Of a DNA stretch of 64,000 bases, positions 24,802 through 36,560 are shown piece after piece (positions within the stretch are counted from its first letter, which is position 1; the number at the start of each line of letters is the position of its first letter). The stretch is from Lutjanus erythropterus (Eukaryota; Chordata; Actinopteri; Lutjaniformes; Lutjanidae), in NCBI GenBank assembly GCA_020091685.1, contig CM034610.1, positions 28,879,673-28,943,672 of the forward strand, written 5' to 3'. The position numbers and the translations under genes were made by a program. The notes under the pieces were generated by a model. That model worked only from the letters and a program-made list of their open reading frames with translations, was not told the origin of the DNA and did not search any database.

Positions 24802-26693
24802 GTACGCCTGCATTACATCAAACTGACTCTAAATAAAAGTATGTGTCTGTGAATATAAACAAGTTATCGAACTGTTTACATGCTCATTGATTGGCCTAGA
24901 TGTCTTTTAAACTGATCTCCAGCTCAACACTGCGAGTTTTATCAGTCAGTCACAGGTTGTGTAAGTGAAATTTCATCCTCAGTCACAGAAATGAAAATAA
25001 TAAGTTTTGTAAACAGATGGAAAATGGAAGCAGGAAAAAAATGAAATGGATAAAAATCAATAAAGCCAAAAGAGGTGTGAAACAGCCACTTTCAGGCCAC
25101 GAGTGCACATGCATAAAATCTCATCAGTTTAGTTTAAAAATCATGAAATGACAAGTTCAGGTCAAGATTTGAATTGGAATTCTCCACTGAAATATAAATT
25201 ATAGTGACACTACAGCTATTGTACACATTTTCACAGTACTGAGAAGATGATAAAAGCATTTTTGGGCATGTTTGTGAAAACTGTAGATGCTTCGAGTCTC
25301 TGAGTGGGCGATTCATGTAGCGTGTTACTAACTGGAGCTTTTCACAGCCCTATATACAAACCCTTTTAGTGTTAATTGTTAGTTATTATGGATGTAATGT
25401 GTCTGTCCTTTCACAACATTCAGCGCCCTATCTCACACTGATCTAAAGTGCGAGCTGAAAGCGTGAGGCGCAGTGGATTGAATTTATTCAAGGTATTTCC
25501 AAATCCACCTTTGCCATTTTGCGCCGGGGTGCACGGGTATCCTGTCCTGTCCTGCCTCTCGTGCCAGCAGCACACAGCAGGATAAACCTATCAGCTGTAC
25601 CCAAGTGCCTTGATTAATTCATGGGTGAGTTTAGGCCAAACACAGCTCTCATCACCTTTAAGAAACAGTTTTGCCAGGAGTGCAAGTGGTGGCAGCATGA
25701 TGGCAGATTTACCAGGAGGAAAGACAAAGAAATTTTCAAGCGAGGAGACAGATCTCATGTGTAAATAGTTGATTTTACATTTGTGCCTGCAAAAAAACAA
25801 TACAATACACAAAGCGTAAATGTCATGCAGATATGTAACTGGTTAAGTTTTACTGGTTAAGTTTTACACTGAAGCTTCATCATTATTATGCAGCTCTGCT
25901 GGCTGAGGTGTGGGGGAGAGAAATGATGCAGTCGAGAGGAGAGACGAGCCAATCCAGCTGCATCTCAAGCCGGCTAAACACCCACCTGAGCCGGATTGAG
26001 GTGCAGCTTTGTGGCCACTCATTCTCCATCTAAAAAACTTCATCTCCTCTTTTATGTTACTTAAAATAAAGAACTTTCTGGTGAAGTTTTCATTTTTTAA
26101 ACTATATTATGGTCTTGTCTTTTTTGGTCAACAGTGTTTCATTTTGATGTAGTCGTAGTTAGTGTTTAAGGACGTTGGTGCCGTCTTGTTCATGGAAAAA
26201 AGGTTGGGGTAATAACTATCTTAACAAAACCTGACCTCTTACTAAAAATGAGTTTCGGTTTGACTTAAAAGGGCTGACCTGATGTTACACCATGTGGTAT
26301 TCCTCAGCAGGTTTATAAGACAAAAACTTTTCCCATTTTCAAAAAAATCAATATTCAACCATTTTCATCAAAGTGCTAATTATAGATTACTGTATAATCT
26401 GCTCTGAGGCTGCTTGGCGACACAGTTCACATTGATATTGTCAGCAGGACCCTCTTAACTCCAAACTCAGTGAATATTACACTTCTGATGAGTTCAATAT
26501 GAGACTGCATCCAGTTGATTCTCTCATTACGGACGCCTCGTGCAGTTAAAGATCTTCCAATCCCACCCAAGTCTTTAAACGAACGTACATCTCTGATTAT
26601 TAGCGAGTAATAGGTCCTGAAATTGTCTTTGCATGGACTATTTATTAGTGTTGTGATTTTTTTCTTTTTATTTTGATGACTATTGATGTTCAG
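24802..26693 (+). other. srcin1: Intron C/D (1.9 kb)
   Basis: AT-rich. Contains a 14-bp tandem duplication at 25840-25867 and otherwise nothing I can assign. Confidence 0.75.
25840..25867 (+). repeat. Tandem duplication, 2 x 14 bp
   Basis: tggttaagttttac occurs twice head to tail without mismatch. Confidence 0.85.
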
Positions 26694-26865
26694 GTCTCCC
26701 AGCACGGCTCTGCTGATCAAAGATGAGACCCGTAACGTCTTCTATGAGCTGGAGGACCCGCGGGACGTCCAGGACCGCTGCGTAATTAAGATTTACTGCA
26801 AAGAGCCCATCTACGGCACCTACCCCGGACACCACAACCCACACCTGGCTAACGGAGACCTGAGG
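26694..26865 (+). CDS. srcin1: srcin1 exon D (172 nt), with Tyr motif EPIYG
   Basis: Acceptor gttcag, donor AGG|gtgagt; phase 2 in, phase 0 out. The spliced reading is RSPSTALLIKDETRNVFYEL, then EDPRDVQDRCVIKIYCKEPI and YGTYPGHHNPHLANGDLR. It completes the conserved N-terminal block begun in exon C. KEPIYG lines up with the mammalian EPLYA site, one of two p140Cap tyrosines reported to be phosphorylated by Abl and to recruit Csk. The site here has Ile-Tyr-Gly in place of Leu-Tyr-Ala, so the Tyr is kept but the context changed. Confidence 0.95.
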
Positions 26866-28940
26866 GTGAGTGTTTGTGCGTGTGTGTGTGTGTCATTTTA
26901 CTCGCCCATCTTTTTGTGTGGGTGCAAATATTTTTATCTGCATCACTGGAATCAATTTATTTTGACAGCATATTTTCAGTGATGTGTAAAAGTCCAATCA
27001 CCATTCCTCAGAGAGAAGAAAGACGAGACATTATACAGTATTCCCGACTTTTCATCCGTATTAGTTTTGCATTATTGTGGTGCCAAAACGTAAAGTGATG
27101 CCAAGGAAATTATCCTGCCTCAGTCACAGTCACCTTTTCCTTCATTACCAATTCATTCTGTGTGCAGCTGGCTTATGACTCACAGATTAGACAGCGAGAC
27201 AAACACTTGTCTCTTTCTGGCGGTGGCAGATAGCAGCCAACCAAATCATCCCGCAAATAATACATTTTGTAATTCCCCTTGAAAAATTGTTATTTATTCA
27301 ACCCCCACGCCAGTATCTCCCACATAACGCTGATTTATTTCTGTCTGTTTACAAACACTAGTTTGCATTACATAATGTGTCCAGGCATAACTTAGTCTCT
27401 GTGTGAGGGTACAGTATGAGTGAGTCATGTGACCTTACTCCAGCACTGCTGCTCCTGGACCAGTGCCAGTCCTTCACATCACGGGTGCTGACGAGGCAGG
27501 ATGCCGACAGACTGTAAAATAGCATAAACATTGTTCAGAGCTGATAGACTGCGGTCAGTTCATCTGAGGACCGGGTCACCGACGTGAGCATTGTAGTAGA
27601 AGTTTTGGTAAATGGAAAATGGGTTGCACTTTATATTGGGTATGTTGCTTTTAACCTGAGAACAGAACAAAAGGCTTTAGGCTTCAGTTACTCACCTGCA
27701 CCCATGTGAGCACACACCTACACACACACACACAGACACACACAGCAGCGGCAGTGGAAGTGCAGTTCAAGGTGCTGACATTCATTGTTTTGCTCCAGGG
27801 TTCCTCTACCTTCGTCACGTAAACGTACAGGGTTCCTGTGGAGGATGGAAAAGTCTGGAAAACAGAAAAGATCGTATGGACAATATTAATGTTTCCAGAC
27901 TGTTCTATTGTCTAAAATATAAAATTCATTATTTCTAAAAATAAATTGTGCTTTTCATGGTGTTTGGAGCATAAGGTTCACCACGGCGTGAGAGAGTGTG
28001 GGACAGAGTGAGCTTGATGTCATTGAAAGCAGCTCCGCCCAAAGTGCCTTATGACTGAACCAAACTCAGACAAACAAGACCGAGTCTGAAAAAAAAATGC
28101 TCCTGCTCCTCCTTTGAACAAAATATGAACATAGCATCACAAATTTTAAGCTTTTCTAAACATGTAGGAGTTATGCAGTGATGTAGTCGTCAGAAAATTC
28201 ACAAAAGCCTAACCTTTGTCGCTGCATTCATCAACACTAGACAAGCAGATTTCCCAGTTGGTCACCGGCAGCCCATCAGTCAGCATCCTCTCCAGTCTCA
28301 GCTGGGAGATGTGTCAAGAAATGAAATATTCTCAAACCTGTTTTCCTTTTTAAACGGAGAAATCAGCCAATCACCGTCTGAATTCAAGTTTCTCTCTGTT
28401 ACTGAACTAAGAGGAGCTTCATTGGCTCATTAACTCCTTGTGAAAAACACACTTCACGCATCCTCAATAGAAAAACATGTAAAACTCACCCAAACTGTCT
28501 TTGTTAGTCTGTCCACTCTTCCAACAATCACCAACTCTGTTTGGTCGAATTAAATCCTTAATTCACTGTGTGAAAAGAGTGTAAAGAGTCTGACTCTGCA
28601 GGCTGTTAACCTCTCACTCCTCACCCAGCTCAGCTCACTCATGGTCCGGCTGAGTGGGTGTGCGCTGTGCAGCAGGATGACAGTAGAGGCTGACACTTTG
28701 CAGACCATTACATTAGCAAAATAAAATGACAAATATTGCCCCGAAAAATCTGTTTCAGTCCAGCCTCGATAGGCGATATATTCCCAAATCCCCTCTGGCT
28801 GGCTCCTCTGTTTCTACCTGGATTAACGATGGAAAAGCAATGCTTATTTCATGTTTTTGGTACATTTTATACAGAATGGTGAAATAATGGCTGTTACTGT
28901 TTAAAACCCAGATATTCAATTTTATAATAAAATGTCACTC

Positions 28941-29035
28941 TGTGGAGCGGCTGTGGCTCATGAAGCAGCGTCCACTCATCCGAAAGTCAGTGATTTGAGT
29001 CCTGCCTCCTCCAGTCAGTAAGTGGAAGTGTCCCC
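28941..29035 (+). repeat. tRNA-derived SINE relic
   Basis: A degenerate A box (ggctgtggctcatgaagcag) and B box (agtgatttgagtcctg) lie about 30 bases apart, followed by ctcctccagtcagtaagtgg. This fits the head of a tRNA-derived SINE. Too degraded to be a tRNA gene. Confidence 0.5.
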
Positions 29036-29829
29036 TCTGTTTGCTATTTGTAGGCTGTTGTAGGATTTTTGTGCACTTATTATGTTAAGCCTGACGTAGT
29101 CAGTCTATGCATCTTTACTCATGACTCCCACAACACGGCCACAACAACAATTTGCTAACTAAAGTAGGTCATCCCTCACTACTACTGTTGCTTAAAAAAG
29201 CAAAGACATTCTCCCGTGTTTGTCTGTTTGGTTGGTGGGAAGACCGTCAATCAAACTCCAGCATGGACGAAACAAGTTGGCTGAAACTGCTTGAAATGGA
29301 GGGAAAGTTTTGTTGTGCCTGCATCCTGTTTGTTATTTTTAGCAGGTCCTCATTAAAAAGTGAGTAAAATGTAAAATACAGGATGCCAAAAATGACGTAT
29401 CATAATACTCAGAATCAGTACATTTCACCACACAGGAAAAATAAACACGAGGCTTGGTAAACTGTCGTCCAACCTGCTGTCAGTCTGGAGAGTTTTATTT
29501 CTCTGTAGTGCTGATGATGCAGGATGACATCACTGAAACTGACCAATGAATCAGGAGCCTGTCAGTTTATTTAACATCATTCTTACAGCTGTTGGTTTGT
29601 TTGTAAAAAGCCTGTGTGAACAGGAAACCACCTGAACTGAACTACAAAGACTATTTAATGAAAGATTAAAGGCCTGACCCACTGAGTCTAACCTTCATCT
29701 CAGGTGTGACGCCCGAACCTGATGGCTGGTTCACAGAAAAATGATCTGTAGTGCAAAAAAAGGTCGGATATCCCAGACTATTTTATAATTTTTTTTTTTT
29801 TCGTTGATCAAATTAATGATTAAAGGGTA

Positions 29830-30180
29830 ACTCCATTTGCGTTCTTTTCTGGGTTTTTCAAATACAAATTCAGTCAGCCACAGCGCTGGTGTGTGTCCCC
29901 GGGAAACAAGAAAAACCTCTGACGCTGTTAGTATGAACGTAAACGAGCTAACAGCTGTTCCCTTTTCTTTAGTAGCGATGAATCATTTCAATGCAGAGCT
30001 CACCTTTCAACGTGCAAATGTTCCACCAAAACACTATTTTGCAGCAACACCATTCCTGCATCCGGGACTTGGCGCCACCCAAGGTGTTTGTGATTGGTTT
30101 AAAGAAATGCAAACAGTGCAGTCTCTCATGTTGCCCCTCTCAGCTCAGAGTGTGATCCACATACAGAATGATTTAAAAAA
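29830..30180 (+). repeat. Probable interspersed repeat
   Basis: The core gagctcacctttcaacgtgc, aaatgttccaccaaaacac and gattggtttaaagaaatgc resembles a repeat I recall from fish genomes. Its first bases (aactcca, then tgcgttctttt) echo 59890-59930. It carries a 116-codon open frame that I take as fortuitous. Confidence 0.4.
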
Positions 30181-31079
30181 TAATTGACTCACACATTGAC
30201 ACCCCCAATCAACTAATTGTTTCAGCGTTGTGTAGCACTGGTGGCACCTGGATGCAGGTGGTTGAAACAATGTGTTGAAATATAAGAGCAGTTAAATGAC
30301 TTTAATAAGTGCTTTTGATCCTCCTCCTTTATCTTTGTATTATTCCCAGTACCTGTAACATCCCTCCTGTTCAGTAGCTGAGCTCTTATTGATGAGCCAC
30401 AACAGGATTTATCTTAATTCATCAGTCAGCTGCTGGCACAATGAATATGGTGTCAGCCTGATTAGCATGATTACTAATGCTATATGCATTTGGTTGCAGC
30501 TGGAGCAAAATAAACCATTGCCAACAGACAGACAGAGTGCCTGATGTCATTCAGTTCTGCAGTGTTCATGTTTTCTGTGAGAGACCTTGCATTTTGTTGC
30601 TGTCTAATTACACTGTGATTATGGAAATGAGAAAGCGGTAATTTAAAGTGTTAGAGAATGCTGCTTTTATAGAATAAAATAAATTATAAAGTAGATAAAT
30701 TACATTACAGAAAAGCAGACATATGCAGTGCGCACGGCGCGAAAAATGAATCTGTATGTTAAACAGTTTAGCTGATGGGAGTGCTGTCGACAGCAGGGCG
30801 TTTTTGACACATTTGTCGTTTTTGCTGCCGTCAATCAGATACCCCAGGGCCTTTTGTTTACATGCTCATGTGTGTGATTGCCATTCTGCCTGTCTGTGTG
30901 ACTCGCAGCTGCCCACTAATATTTTGGAGGTCAACTGTTCGTCTCTCTCATGGGATCGTTCACCTCGACTCTGAAATCTTTCTGCCGTTTTACAGCCTTA
31001 TCAAACCGGCAGGCTTACCTTGAGTTTTATGTGTGTCAGGTACATTGCTGCCTCTGCCAGTATCAAGGTGAGCGACTAG

Positions 31080-31082
<3 letters not shown>

Positions 31083-31160
<78 letters not shown>
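31083..31160 (+). repeat. (GT)39 microsatellite
   Basis: Seventy-eight bases of uninterrupted GT, the longest simple repeat in the window; a tgtgtgtg tail follows. It can form Z-DNA and is likely length-polymorphic. Confidence 0.95.
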
Positions 31161-31161
<1 letters not shown>

Positions 31162-33288
31162 GTGTGTGAGAGCTTATTGAACCTCAGCCAGCAGAGCCAA
31201 GATTATTCCCTGATTGCAGACCACAAAAGCATGACCAGGATTACTGAAGTCCATCCAAGCTTGGGAGTGGAGGACAGGACGTGGTTAAGGAGGAGATTGA
31301 TTGGCAGATTTTCCTCAGCGGGAGAGAGGCCAGGTTTGAACGGTTCCATGGGACGCACCTTTCGCGATCGTACCTGCGATAGGCCTCTTGTGACTTCAGG
31401 GGGTCTTGGGGGTGGAATGAAACGTCTGTATGTCTTCAGCGCGGCTAAAGGATGGTGTCGATACGAGGCTGTTGCTAAGATACAAGATGGAAGATGATGG
31501 CACTAGAGTCATTAGTCTGCTGCGAGGCTGTCCACAGGGTGTTGTTGTAAGAGGCCTAAGGGTTATTATGTAGAAATATTGGTTTTTCAATTTGCATCGT
31601 CTCCAGGAGATAGCTTTGTGCGTCATAAGCAATTACAGTGTTGTCTTCTTTTGTGTTTCCTTGCTGTATCTGTTACTCTTGGCTGGTGTCCTCTGACGCA
31701 GGGCTTTCACTTACACTCTGCTGCTGCTCTGCTCCGCTTTGTTTAGCCTTCCTCTCTGACATTTGGGATTGATGCCAAAAGATAATCCTCTCATCCTCAG
31801 TCCGTCAATAAGCTATCAAGTCGAACTTAAAGCGCACTTAAGGGGGCAGTTTGGAGTCTTTTCTGTCGATCTTGACACAGCATCTATGAGCTGCTGTAAA
31901 ATGTTACAGTAAACTATAAAGCCTCATTGCAATTTAAAGATTTTTTTTAATATGTAGTTGCCATTTCTCACAATTTAATAAATGTTAAAGGGTAAATTGA
32001 ACCTACTTTCACAACTGTTATATTTTAGAAGACATCAACTACACCCAAAAAGTAGTCAAGTAGTTGATTAGGAGATATACGATATTTTTTTCACTCACTA
32101 ACAATGATCAGTTCTTGTCAGAAGTGAATGTCCACAGGTTGCACAAAGTTTAATATATATTGGTGTATTAAAGTAAACATTATTGATAGTGACAGACACA
32201 TTGATGGAATGAGATTTAATGACAATTATGACTCAGCAACAAACAGTTACAGCTCCCCCATCTGCTGTAGATGCATTGGCTCTGCTTTATTATTACACTG
32301 TGTTAAAACCACAGATGAAACATTCATCTACAACAATCTACAGCGTCGATTAGTGGGTTCAGTAGTCAACTAGCTGACTGTTCTGATGACACTGCTGATG
32401 TACAAAGTCATCAGGGATCATACTAAAAGTTAAACTAGGACTAAAAACAGAGTTGGACTTAAAAGAAGCAGCCCTGTGTTTTTGTTTTTTCTGACAGCTG
32501 CAGAATGAAATGTGAGATAATGGTGACATTTGAAACAGCAGCAGTTTTTGTGTGTAGTAGTCCTCAGGTGTATCCACATGATAAAGCTGACTAAGCTATC
32601 TAGGTTACAGTACATATGGAAAAATAATAAACAGCTTAAATCTCAATGATATTTACCAGTAATCCATTTACATGAGGCTTTAAATTGCTGACAAGCTCCT
32701 CATATGACTTAAACAAAAAATAGCAGATAATTTGGCTCAGCTGTATGTTATATCCTCATCAGCACAATCCAATCACATTTTTTAACAGTTCTTATATCAG
32801 CACCACATCTTGCGGGTATTTTATTAAATATTATTTTCCTGCAGCAAACCCTCGGTGGGGCTGTGGACGTTTAACCCCTCAACAACTGTCCAATTTCCCA
32901 TACCTGTTAACTTATGTGCCCTCACAGGTGGGGGATGAATTAATTATCCTGTTAGTATGTAGATCAGTAAGAGCGATCAAACTTTGATTTATTACTGCTG
33001 AAATTCTTGGCTGTTACAGACTCTAATCATCACTGATGCAAAGCTCCATTTTCTCTGTTAAAAGATCCTTTAATAAGCTCATTGTTATCAATAAAATTCT
33101 CTCATCCCACAGAATGTGAAAATAAAGAGGGAGGAATAATTTCCTAATTTAGGAGAGTTGATAGAATTATTTTACTCCTAAAAAAATAAGAGACCGAGAT
33201 TTTTTGCACAGTTAAAACTGATTTTGTTCTCTGAGTTACCTGATAAAAACAGGTCACGTTCTAAATCTGTTGTTTTATTTATTCATAG

Positions 33289-34238
33289 AGGGAGATGGTG
33301 TATGCACCTCAGGACTCTCCACCCAACCGCCGCCTCAGCAACCCGCCCATGTCTTCCCAGCATTCATCTTCCTCTGCCTCCCCTCAAGGCTCACCGTCTC
33401 GCGCCCGCCTCCTGTACAGCGGCGGCAGGCCGTCTTCCTACGCCGGGCCGCCCCACCACACCCACTCCCTGCCGCACCCTCACCCGCATCCGCACTCCCA
33501 GTCCCATCACTCCTCTCCCCACCAGCAACCACAGCTCCACCAGCCCCACCACACCCAGCAGGCCTTCTGTGCCTCCTCCAGCGCCATCCTGGAGCGCAGG
33601 GACGTGAAGCCCGATGATGAAGTGGGGGGATCCAGGAGCATGGTGCTGCTGCGGGGAGATGAGCGTGGGGGAGGGGGCATCTACGCCGACCCCTACTCTC
33701 TGGGCCCAGATACGGCTCGGCTGAGTCTGGCAGGAGGTCCTCACTCCCCTCTGCCAGCCAGAGCAGACCCCTATGGCTCTTTATACCGCCGTGGAGGAGG
33801 AGGGGGAGGAGGAGGAGGAGGAGGAGGTGCTGGACCGATGCGTTCACTCACCTCCTATTCAGCAGCCGCTTTACAAGGAGAGCTGATGGAAACCGGTGCT
33901 CTGTACAGACCAGGAGGACCGCTGTATAACGACGCCTACGCTGCGTCCATGTTGGCCATGGGGCTGCGGGTGCCACCTCCTTCCTCCCCGCAGAAGATAC
34001 CCGACATGAGGGATTCCTTCACGGGCACCATGCCCGGTCGGGGCTCCCCCGGGAGGCAGAGTTTGAGAAGGGACTCTGTGACCTCCTCTGTGTTCGGGGA
34101 CAGTCCCAAAGCCCGGGGACAGGGCGCAGGGCTGGGTCTGACCTCAGAGCAGCTCTGCCTGATGGCCGGACCCGCAGGGGAGGGGGTCAGTGCTGGAGGC
34201 TTCGGCTCACCTCTGCCAGGAAATGAAACAGAGACCAG
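33289..34238 (+). CDS. srcin1: srcin1 exon E (950 nt), Pro/His/Ser/Gly-rich region
   Basis: Acceptor attcatag, donor CAG|gtaggc; phase 0 in, phase 2 out; about 317 residues (window residues 178-494). It starts REMVYAPQDSPPNRRL, which continues DLR of exon D. Next come a Ser-rich stretch, SPSRARLLYSGGRPSSYAG, a His/Pro run (HPHPHPHSQSHH and further His/Gln), then SSSAILERRDVKPDDE. GGIYADPYSLG matches the mammalian EGLYADPY Tyr site reported to bind Csk. A run of 11 glycines lies near 33797-33829, followed by MRSLTSYSAAALQGEL. The last third has VPPPSSPQK and GRGSPGRQSLRRDSV, probable Ser/Thr kinase or SH3/WW sites, and ends ETETR. It is GC-rich and contrasts sharply with the AT-rich flanks; the low-complexity parts are probably disordered. 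Confidence 0.95.
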
Positions 34239-36406
34239 GTAGGCCTCAACATATATGTCTGCATGCATGTTGTTGTTCATAACATCAGCTGTAAATTATT
34301 CCAGGATGAAGGAGCAGCATCTTTAAAAGCTTTTTTACTGAGTTCTGGTCTCACTGTCGGGACCAGCTTCTGTACAATATTATGAGAGCAAAGGCCATAT
34401 TGATTTTGTTTTTTTATGTAGACAGATAAAAAGGAACCAGGCTGAGAATAGATATATATATTAATATATAAAAAACAGCCAATGAGAGATATACAGAGAT
34501 GGTGATTTAGCAGTAGCATACTGCAGTGATGGATGCGATTTCCACAGCCAGAAATAAAATGCACAGCATAATGGTACACAGTGTCTGCCTGCTTTATGCC
34601 CTGGTCAGAGGTATTCATAAAAAGCAAATCACCATAATCCAGCAGAGGTAAAAAAGTTGCTGATATCAAATGTTTCTTTGCCAGGAGGGAGAGATTGGAT
34701 TTGTTCCTAAAAAAGAAACACAATTTTACCTTCAGCTTGGAGACAAGGTTTTCAATGACAGGTTCTGATCAATGATGATACCTAAATACTCGTAAAGAAC
34801 AGTAACTAAGGAGGGCGGGGCTTAGCGAAAGACCAACTGAATACACTCTGGGTTTCTCGGCTACAGACTATGTTATGACCAATAGTTTATTCTGGCTTAT
34901 TCTAACTAATATTAATAAACTGAATGCTGATATTTCTGTGTAATGAACATGAATAAGTTCGGTGACAGTTAAACAGGAGGTGCTGCAGGCTCAGTGATGT
35001 AGTTACTATTTGTTGGGCTACTGTTACTTCTACTGCTGTGCTTGATGAGCTCACTAGTGACATATTAGCTGCTGTAGCCGATAACATGCCTGTGATGACG
35101 AGGGCTGTCATCATATTTTAGCCTCTGTCATGTTTTATTGTATTTCTTCATCATTTGTGATGTGAAAACATCAGATTTCCACACAATCAGGCAAAGTAAA
35201 AGTTATAAAATCACAGTGCACAAGGGAGCATGTTTCCTGCCGGGCTGCTGACAGCGCTGTCAGCTGAAGAGTCAATCACAGTGGATGGCAGTAGACGAAA
35301 AAACATGGCATTTTCGTTTTTGGTTTCGAATGAAAAATGCCTGAACATATACACAGCTATTTGTACCATTGCCTGGTTCAAAAGTGGTTTAGGCGACTTC
35401 TCTGACAGTCTTCACCAGAGCAGAGACGGTTTGAGCTGCCAGCAGACTGGAGTCACGCTGCCCCTCCTTTCTATCACTCTCCTCCACTTCCATCACTCTT
35501 AGTTTTGTGGTTTGTGGTCATTTTGAGACTCGGTTTGTAAAGTCGACAACGCATTGCTGTATCTAAAATGATGCAGCTAAAAAACAAAAGAGCAGAGATT
35601 TAACTGACAAAATGTGAGTCAACTCAGAGTTTTCTCAATTGATGTCTTGAATCATAAACTTTTGGGGAGCAGCCCCAGTGATAACTACCCAAAGTAGCTC
35701 ACCGAACTGTCATGATACCACAAATCATTATGATGGACATTGAGTTCACACAGTTTATTGGTCTGTGCTTTCGACTCCTGCGCCACAACTGGCCTCAGAA
35801 CATCTCTTTTTGTAGAGCAGTTCATACAGAGCAGTGTTATATAAAATTGGTTGGTGTAACACAGTTGATATGAAAGCTTCCTCAATACTCGACTCTTCAG
35901 CTCTCAGTTCTCTCAAAGGTCAACGGTGTCAAGACAGTTTGCTATTGGTTGAAAGGTACAAACTTACCGGGCAAAAGTACAAAGCAGCGTGAAGTTTCTG
36001 AGTGGACTTACTTCACCTCTGCGAGGGAATCCGCTCGTCGTAACAGTTACTGAAATAAATTGATTGAATTTCTGTGTCAGATGTATAAATGCTGACGTGA
36101 CCAAGTTAGAGTACTACACAAAGCATCGCAGCATTGCAGAATTGAAAGTAAAACCTTTTTATTTTGCCTGATTCTCCAGTAAGGGTCAGTGCTAAAAAAA
36201 ACTGTAAACGATTAGTCATGAACTGTTTTATCAATACAACCGTTGATCTTGAAGCGGGGATGAAAATAATAGCAGCGCTACAGTTGCTTCCGCCTACAAG
36301 CGAGACATAAAAGGAGAAGAGAGGGGGAGCGCTTTATAGTTTTCACTATGCATTATGTAGAAACATGTGTTACAGTATTCTGTGTGTCTCTGGTGTGTGG
36401 GTCCAG
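34239..36406 (+). other. srcin1: Intron E/F (2.2 kb)
   Basis: The first part is an antisense LINE fragment (34277-34870). The rest is AT-rich intron with no recognised exon. Confidence 0.75.
34277..34870 (-). mobile_element. Non-LTR retrotransposon fragment (RT C-terminal region)
   Basis: The minus strand holds a 148-codon frame with FFFRNKSNLSLLAKKHLISA, TFLPLLDYGDLLFMNTSD, then AVHFISGCGNRIHHC and VRPELSKKAFKDAAPSSWNN. These are the fish LINE hallmarks F-L-P-x-L-D-Y-G-D and A-x-x-x-W-N. About 60 residues between HHC and the VRPELSKK part are disrupted, so this is a dead copy. It starts only about 40 bases after the exon E donor, antisense to srcin1. Confidence 0.75.
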
Positions 36407-36496
36407 GGAGCGTATGGAGGCCATGGAGAAGCAGATAGCAAGTCTGACCGGGCTGCTGCAGAGAGTTCTGAGCAGAGCGCCTGAGGCAGAAAGCCC
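36407..36496 (+). CDS. srcin1: srcin1 exon F (90 nt), coiled-coil start
   Basis: Acceptor gtccag, donor CCC|gtaaga; phase 2 in and out. It encodes RERMEAMEKQIASLTGLLQR, then VLSRAPEAESP. The ERMEAMEKQIASLTGL block is strongly conserved in p140Cap and KIAA1217 and starts the central coiled coil, with hydrophobic spacing M-M-I-L-L-V-L. A 52-base CA run begins ten bases after the donor. Confidence 0.95.
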
Positions 36497-36501
36497 GTAA
36501 G

Positions 36502-36506
<5 letters not shown>

Positions 36507-36558
<52 letters not shown>
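36507..36558 (+). repeat. (CA)26 microsatellite next to exon F donor
   Basis: Twenty-six CA units begin 11 bases from the end of exon F. Intronic CA repeats near donors are known binding sites for hnRNP L and can alter exon inclusion; an effect here is inference. Confidence 0.95.

Positions 36559-36560
<2 letters not shown>

Larger units (their letters stand above)
26866..33288 (+). other. srcin1: Intron D/E (6.4 kb)
   Basis: Begins with a donor that runs into a short GT run (26880-26893). Contains a tRNA-SINE relic (28941-29035), a repeat-like block (29830-30180), and a long (GT)39 microsatellite (31083-31160). No added exon recognised. Confidence 0.75.

Noticed and set aside
28941..29035. 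Possible tRNA gene
   Set aside because: A and B box matches are degenerate and no cloverleaf arms pair; a SINE relic is more likely.
29837..30187. 116-codon + frame with ATG
   Set aside because: It lies in repeat-like sequence with no conserved domain; kept only as a probable repeat.
31087..31497. 136-codon frame beginning with a Val-Cys run
   Set aside because: The first part is the GT microsatellite; the remainder shows no recognisable domain.
33224..33617. + strand frames overlapping exon E in other registers
   Set aside because: Pro/Ser-rich shadows caused by the codon composition of exon E; the frame joined to exons D and F is the one with family motifs.
33335..33847. 170-codon minus-strand open frame (and 33391-33744, 33936-34280)
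   Set aside because: These are antisense shadows of GC-rich coding exon E, which has conserved motifs on the + strand.
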